Assembly (NCBI GenBank): GCA_045654885.1 | Contig: JAZOOF010000058.1 | Span: forward strand, 62,001 to 126,000 | Length of the DNA: 64,000 nt | Direction: 5' to 3' | DNA from: HGM04593 sp045654885 | Lineage (GTDB): Bacteria; Bacteroidota; Bacteroidia; Bacteroidales; Bacteroidaceae | Part shown: piece by piece, positions 62,284-64,000 of the stretch | Numbering within the stretch: position 1 is the stretch's first letter | How the letters are laid out: each line of letters begins with the position of its first letter | Made by a program: the position numbers and the translations under genes | Notes under the pieces: model-generated | The model's database searches: none | What the model was told of the DNA's origin: nothing | The model's input: the letters and a program-made list of their open reading frames with translations, nothing else

Positions 62284-62410
62284 CTTTAAACTCACTTCGT
62301 GCGTAAATGAATTTCCGCCCACTAACTTCGTTGATTTTTCGTTTGCTCACTACAAAAGTTAAAACAAGTTTTACTTTCGTTCGCTTAATTGAAAAATTCG
62401 TTGGCACAAG
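62284..62410 (-). repeat. Dispersed hairpin repeat, degenerate copies
   Basis: Minus-strand, degenerate, with two hairpin cores: AAAGT-AAAAC-TT-GTTTT-AACTTT type near 62,352-62,378 and AAAT-TC-ATTT near 62,304-62,315. Ends in CGCACGAAGTGAG. Confidence 0.6.
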
Positions 62411-62497
62411 CTTTAATCTCGCTGCGTGCGATTGAACCTTGGCTGCACTCGTTTTGTGCGTAAATGAATTTCCGCCCACTCGTTGGCACAAGCTTTC
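62411..62497 (-). repeat. Dispersed hairpin repeat, copy E2
   Basis: Minus-strand copy with core GTGGGCG-G-AAAT-TC-ATTT-A-CGCAC (62456-62479): AAGT/ACTT of other copies has become AAAT/ATTT with pairing kept. Flanked by CGCACGCAGCGAG in place of CGCACGAAGTGCG. Confidence 0.7.
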
Positions 62498-62520
62498 AGT
62501 TTTCACTTTTCACTTTCACT

Positions 62521-62609
62521 TTTAACCGCACTTCGTGCGCCTGAACCTTGGCTGCGCTCGTTGTAAAAACTCAAGTAAACTTGGTTTTAATTCGCTTGCA
62601 CAAGCTTTC
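62521..62609 (-). repeat. Dispersed hairpin repeat, copy E1
   Basis: Minus-strand copy: starts GGAAAGCTTGTGCAAGCG and ends GTGCGGTTAAA. Core AAAAC-CAAGT-TT-ACTTG-A-GTTTT (62566-62588) is the single-bulge architecture of copy B with different bases. Overlaps the 3' end of the LOG-family gene, which ends inside the repeat. Confidence 0.8.
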
Positions 62610-63717
62610 CGTTTTTTAAGAACCTCATTATCGCCTGTTCTGCCTCGGCCGGCGTGTCGGCCAGTGAGAGCAACAAGTTCTTGTACCCACCACTCTGGTG
62701 CAACCCTTGCAATAACGGATAGATAGGAAACTTCCCGCACCAATATTCGCTGTCGAGGAAAACCATTGGACTCTCATGACCGAATGTGCGGTAGTGATTC
62801 TGTGCTGCATCCTGGAAAATCTCCTGCATTGTGCCCGCACTGCCCGGCGAATAGATGACACCACCCTTTGCAATGGCAAGCAACATATCCTCGCGTATAC
62901 TGTTGTCGAAATACTTTGTTATATGCGTAGCAAACGACGTCGCAGGCTCGTGACCATAGAACCACGTGGGGATTCCCACACTGCAGCACTCGCTCACGCG
63001 CGGCATCTTCTCCATAAGGTCAAAAGCCGAAGAGAGCCAATCCTCATCCTTGTACGATGGTGCCTGCGACAGCAACATCAAAGCATCATCAACTGCCACA
63101 TCGTCGCGCCCGGCAAACCACACACCAAGATGCGCAGCCTCCATAGCACCCGGGCCACCACCCGTTACCATCAGACACCCCTGCTCGGCAAGATGTTTTG
63201 CAATAAGCACCACCTTGCGGTAATTCTCATCGGTGCGCAAAAGAGCGTGTCCGCCCATCACCGCCACTACCCTGCACTCATCGTAACGGGAAAGGAAATC
63301 GTGCAGTGCATCACTCATCGAATGGTCGTGCAACGAACGCGCAAGCGTCTCGGCAATATCGGCAGCCTGCTTGCCACACTCCATGTAATGACGGTATATG
63401 CGGGTATCGTAACAATGCTCAAAGGTAGAGGGATTGCGGTAGTCATACCCCGCATAAAGTGTAGCCGCTGTGTACAACCGCGCCGGGAAAGGGTTGAACG
63501 GCACAGGCAACTGTGGCAGCACGCAGCAATCGGGCGCAAGCTCCGCGCGCATAACATCTGGCATTGAGCACCCAAAGAAAATACAATCCTCAAAATGGCA
63601 CTGCACTGCATTGCGCCCGAACTCAATGTTTTGGAAAGCATAGTGCCTCAGCACCGCCCCCGGCACAATCAGCGGCAACAGAGCATCGTAACTCTCTATT
63701 TCAATGTATTTATTCAT
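62587..63717 (-). CDS. LOG-family (TIGR00730-like) nucleotide-processing protein
   Basis: 376 residues, long for the family. A Rossmann-like domain from about residue 130 contains LARSLHDHSMSDALHDFL, VVAVMGGHALLRTDENY, CLMVTGGGPGAMEAAHLG and the signature region GVIYSPGSAGTMQEIFQDAA (a variant of PGGxGTxxE, with Ser and Ala at the third and fourth positions). Family members are 5'-monophosphate phosphoribohydrolases such as LOG or PpnN. The first ~110 residues (IESYDALLPLIVPGAVLRHYAFQNIEF, DCIFFGCSMPD) are unlike the standard family and include a pentapeptide-like portion. Its C-terminal ~8 codons lie in repeat E1. A CAAC-TTTG element (63,766-63,773) lies upstream. Confidence 0.82.
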   Translation of the reverse strand: MNKYIEIESYDALLPLIVPGAVLRHYAFQNIEFGRNAVQCHFEDCIFFGCSMPDVMRAELAPDCCVLPQLPVPFNPFPARLYTAATLYAGYDYRNPSTFEHCYDTRIYRHYMECGKQAADIAETLARSLHDHSMSDALHDFLSRYDECRVVAVMGGHALLRTDENYRKVVLIAKHLAEQGCLMVTGGGPGAMEAAHLGVWFAGRDDVAVDDALMLLSQAPSYKDEDWLSSAFDLMEKMPRVSECCSVGIPTWFYGHEPATSFATHITKYFDNSIREDMLLAIAKGGVIYSPGSAGTMQEIFQDAAQNHYRTFGHESPMVFLDSEYWCGKFPIYPLLQGLHQSGGYKNLLLSLADTPAEAEQAIMRFLKNGKLVQAN

Positions 63718-64000
63718 AGTAACTCTTTTATAGATGTGCTAATATAGTCAAAATGCAATAGACTGCAAAGTTGTAATAGAAAATAAGGAAATAACATCCT
63801 AGTTTACACTATATGATGGAGAATATATAGGTAATTCTCAGCCTTAACGCAGTTATCTTATATTCTTTTTGTTGTTTTCTTTTGAAATTACAATTGTGTA
63901 CAGTAAAGCGACCAGACATTTTCGCGATTCATTGTGCTATACACATTCTCATCACAAAAGTGGCAGAACTGCAACCTTGTAAAATGATAAAAGGACTATC
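63718..64000. other. Terminal intergenic stretch
   Basis: 283 bp, AT-rich. Contains only a promoter-like element CAACTTTG (minus strand, 63,766-63,773), one base off consensus, about 50 nt before the LOG-family start. No ORF or RNA feature recognised. Confidence 0.5.

Overview
The window is chromosomal DNA of a member of the order Bacteroidales (Bacteroidota). The evidence is the repeated Bacteroidota promoter -7 element (TAnnTTTG or TAnnTTCG) upstream of many genes and both tRNAs, the near absence of strong Shine-Dalgarno sequences, and typical families: DUF4301, DUF1573, a LytS/LytTR pair, a ClpC with a UVR motif, a S9B dipeptidyl peptidase, a GH20 hexosaminidase with a Bacteroidales-type C-terminal sorting-like tail, and an RSH protein with a ruined hydrolase domain. 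Base composition is intermediate and fairly even, apart from an AT-rich patch at about 43.4-45.1 kb. The family or genus cannot be fixed from this sequence alone.

Layout. 1-9,979 is read leftward: partial carB, purF, a putative 34-codon ORF with its own promoter and terminator, a four-gene operon (small sorting-domain protein, beta-helix surface protein, LytS-like kinase, LytTR regulator), upp and an M20 dipeptidase. At 9,980-10,465 lie a decayed tRNA-Thr copy, a dispersed repeat and the intact tRNA-Thr(CGT). 10,484-19,276 is mostly rightward: TrmN6-like methyltransferase, (leftward lipid kinase), lon, tgt, LptF/G permease, DEAD-box helicase, gamma carbonic anhydrase. 19.3-28.5 kb holds repeats, DPP-IV, (leftward DUF4301), relA-like synthetase, a DUF1573 protein and a two-gene unknown cassette. 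28.6-38 kb has LysR, a DASS transporter, a CBM9-like protein, a patatin with an outer-membrane barrel, tRNA-Arg(ACG), a queuosine-precursor transporter with a radical SAM partner, and aspS. 38.2-43.5 kb is a protein-quality-control block: clpC, a small overlapping gene, and htpG.

43.5-45.2 kb is an AT-rich insertion-like segment with a highly structured candidate non-coding RNA and an SGNH-type protein. 45.2-48.4 kb contains a RecB-like nuclease with holA, an orphan HSDR_N protein and a nitrilase-family amidase. 48.5-54.2 kb is a tandem array of three 559-residue AMP-forming acid ligases. 54.9-57.5 kb has an oxaloacetate-decarboxylase-like protein and a DUF5715-like lipoprotein. 57.7-58.15 kb is a 453-bp MITE-like element with 31-bp inverted ends. 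58.3-61.8 kb is a GH20 hexosaminidase, followed by a dense repeat mosaic and a LOG-family protein.

The strongest candidates for undescribed biology are (1) the ~310-nt structured RNA at 43,682-43,989, with promoter, multi-helix rod, three-hairpin cap and intrinsic terminator, and (2) a dispersed ~90-bp repeat family (at least six recognisable copies) whose central hairpin changes sequence between copies while keeping its base pairing. Also notable are the short transcript or attenuator between the LytTR operon and purF, the transporter/radical-SAM pair with an unusual CX4CX2C cluster motif, several enzymes lacking expected catalytic or metal residues (Tgt, RSH, decarboxylase), and the gene overlapping clpC.
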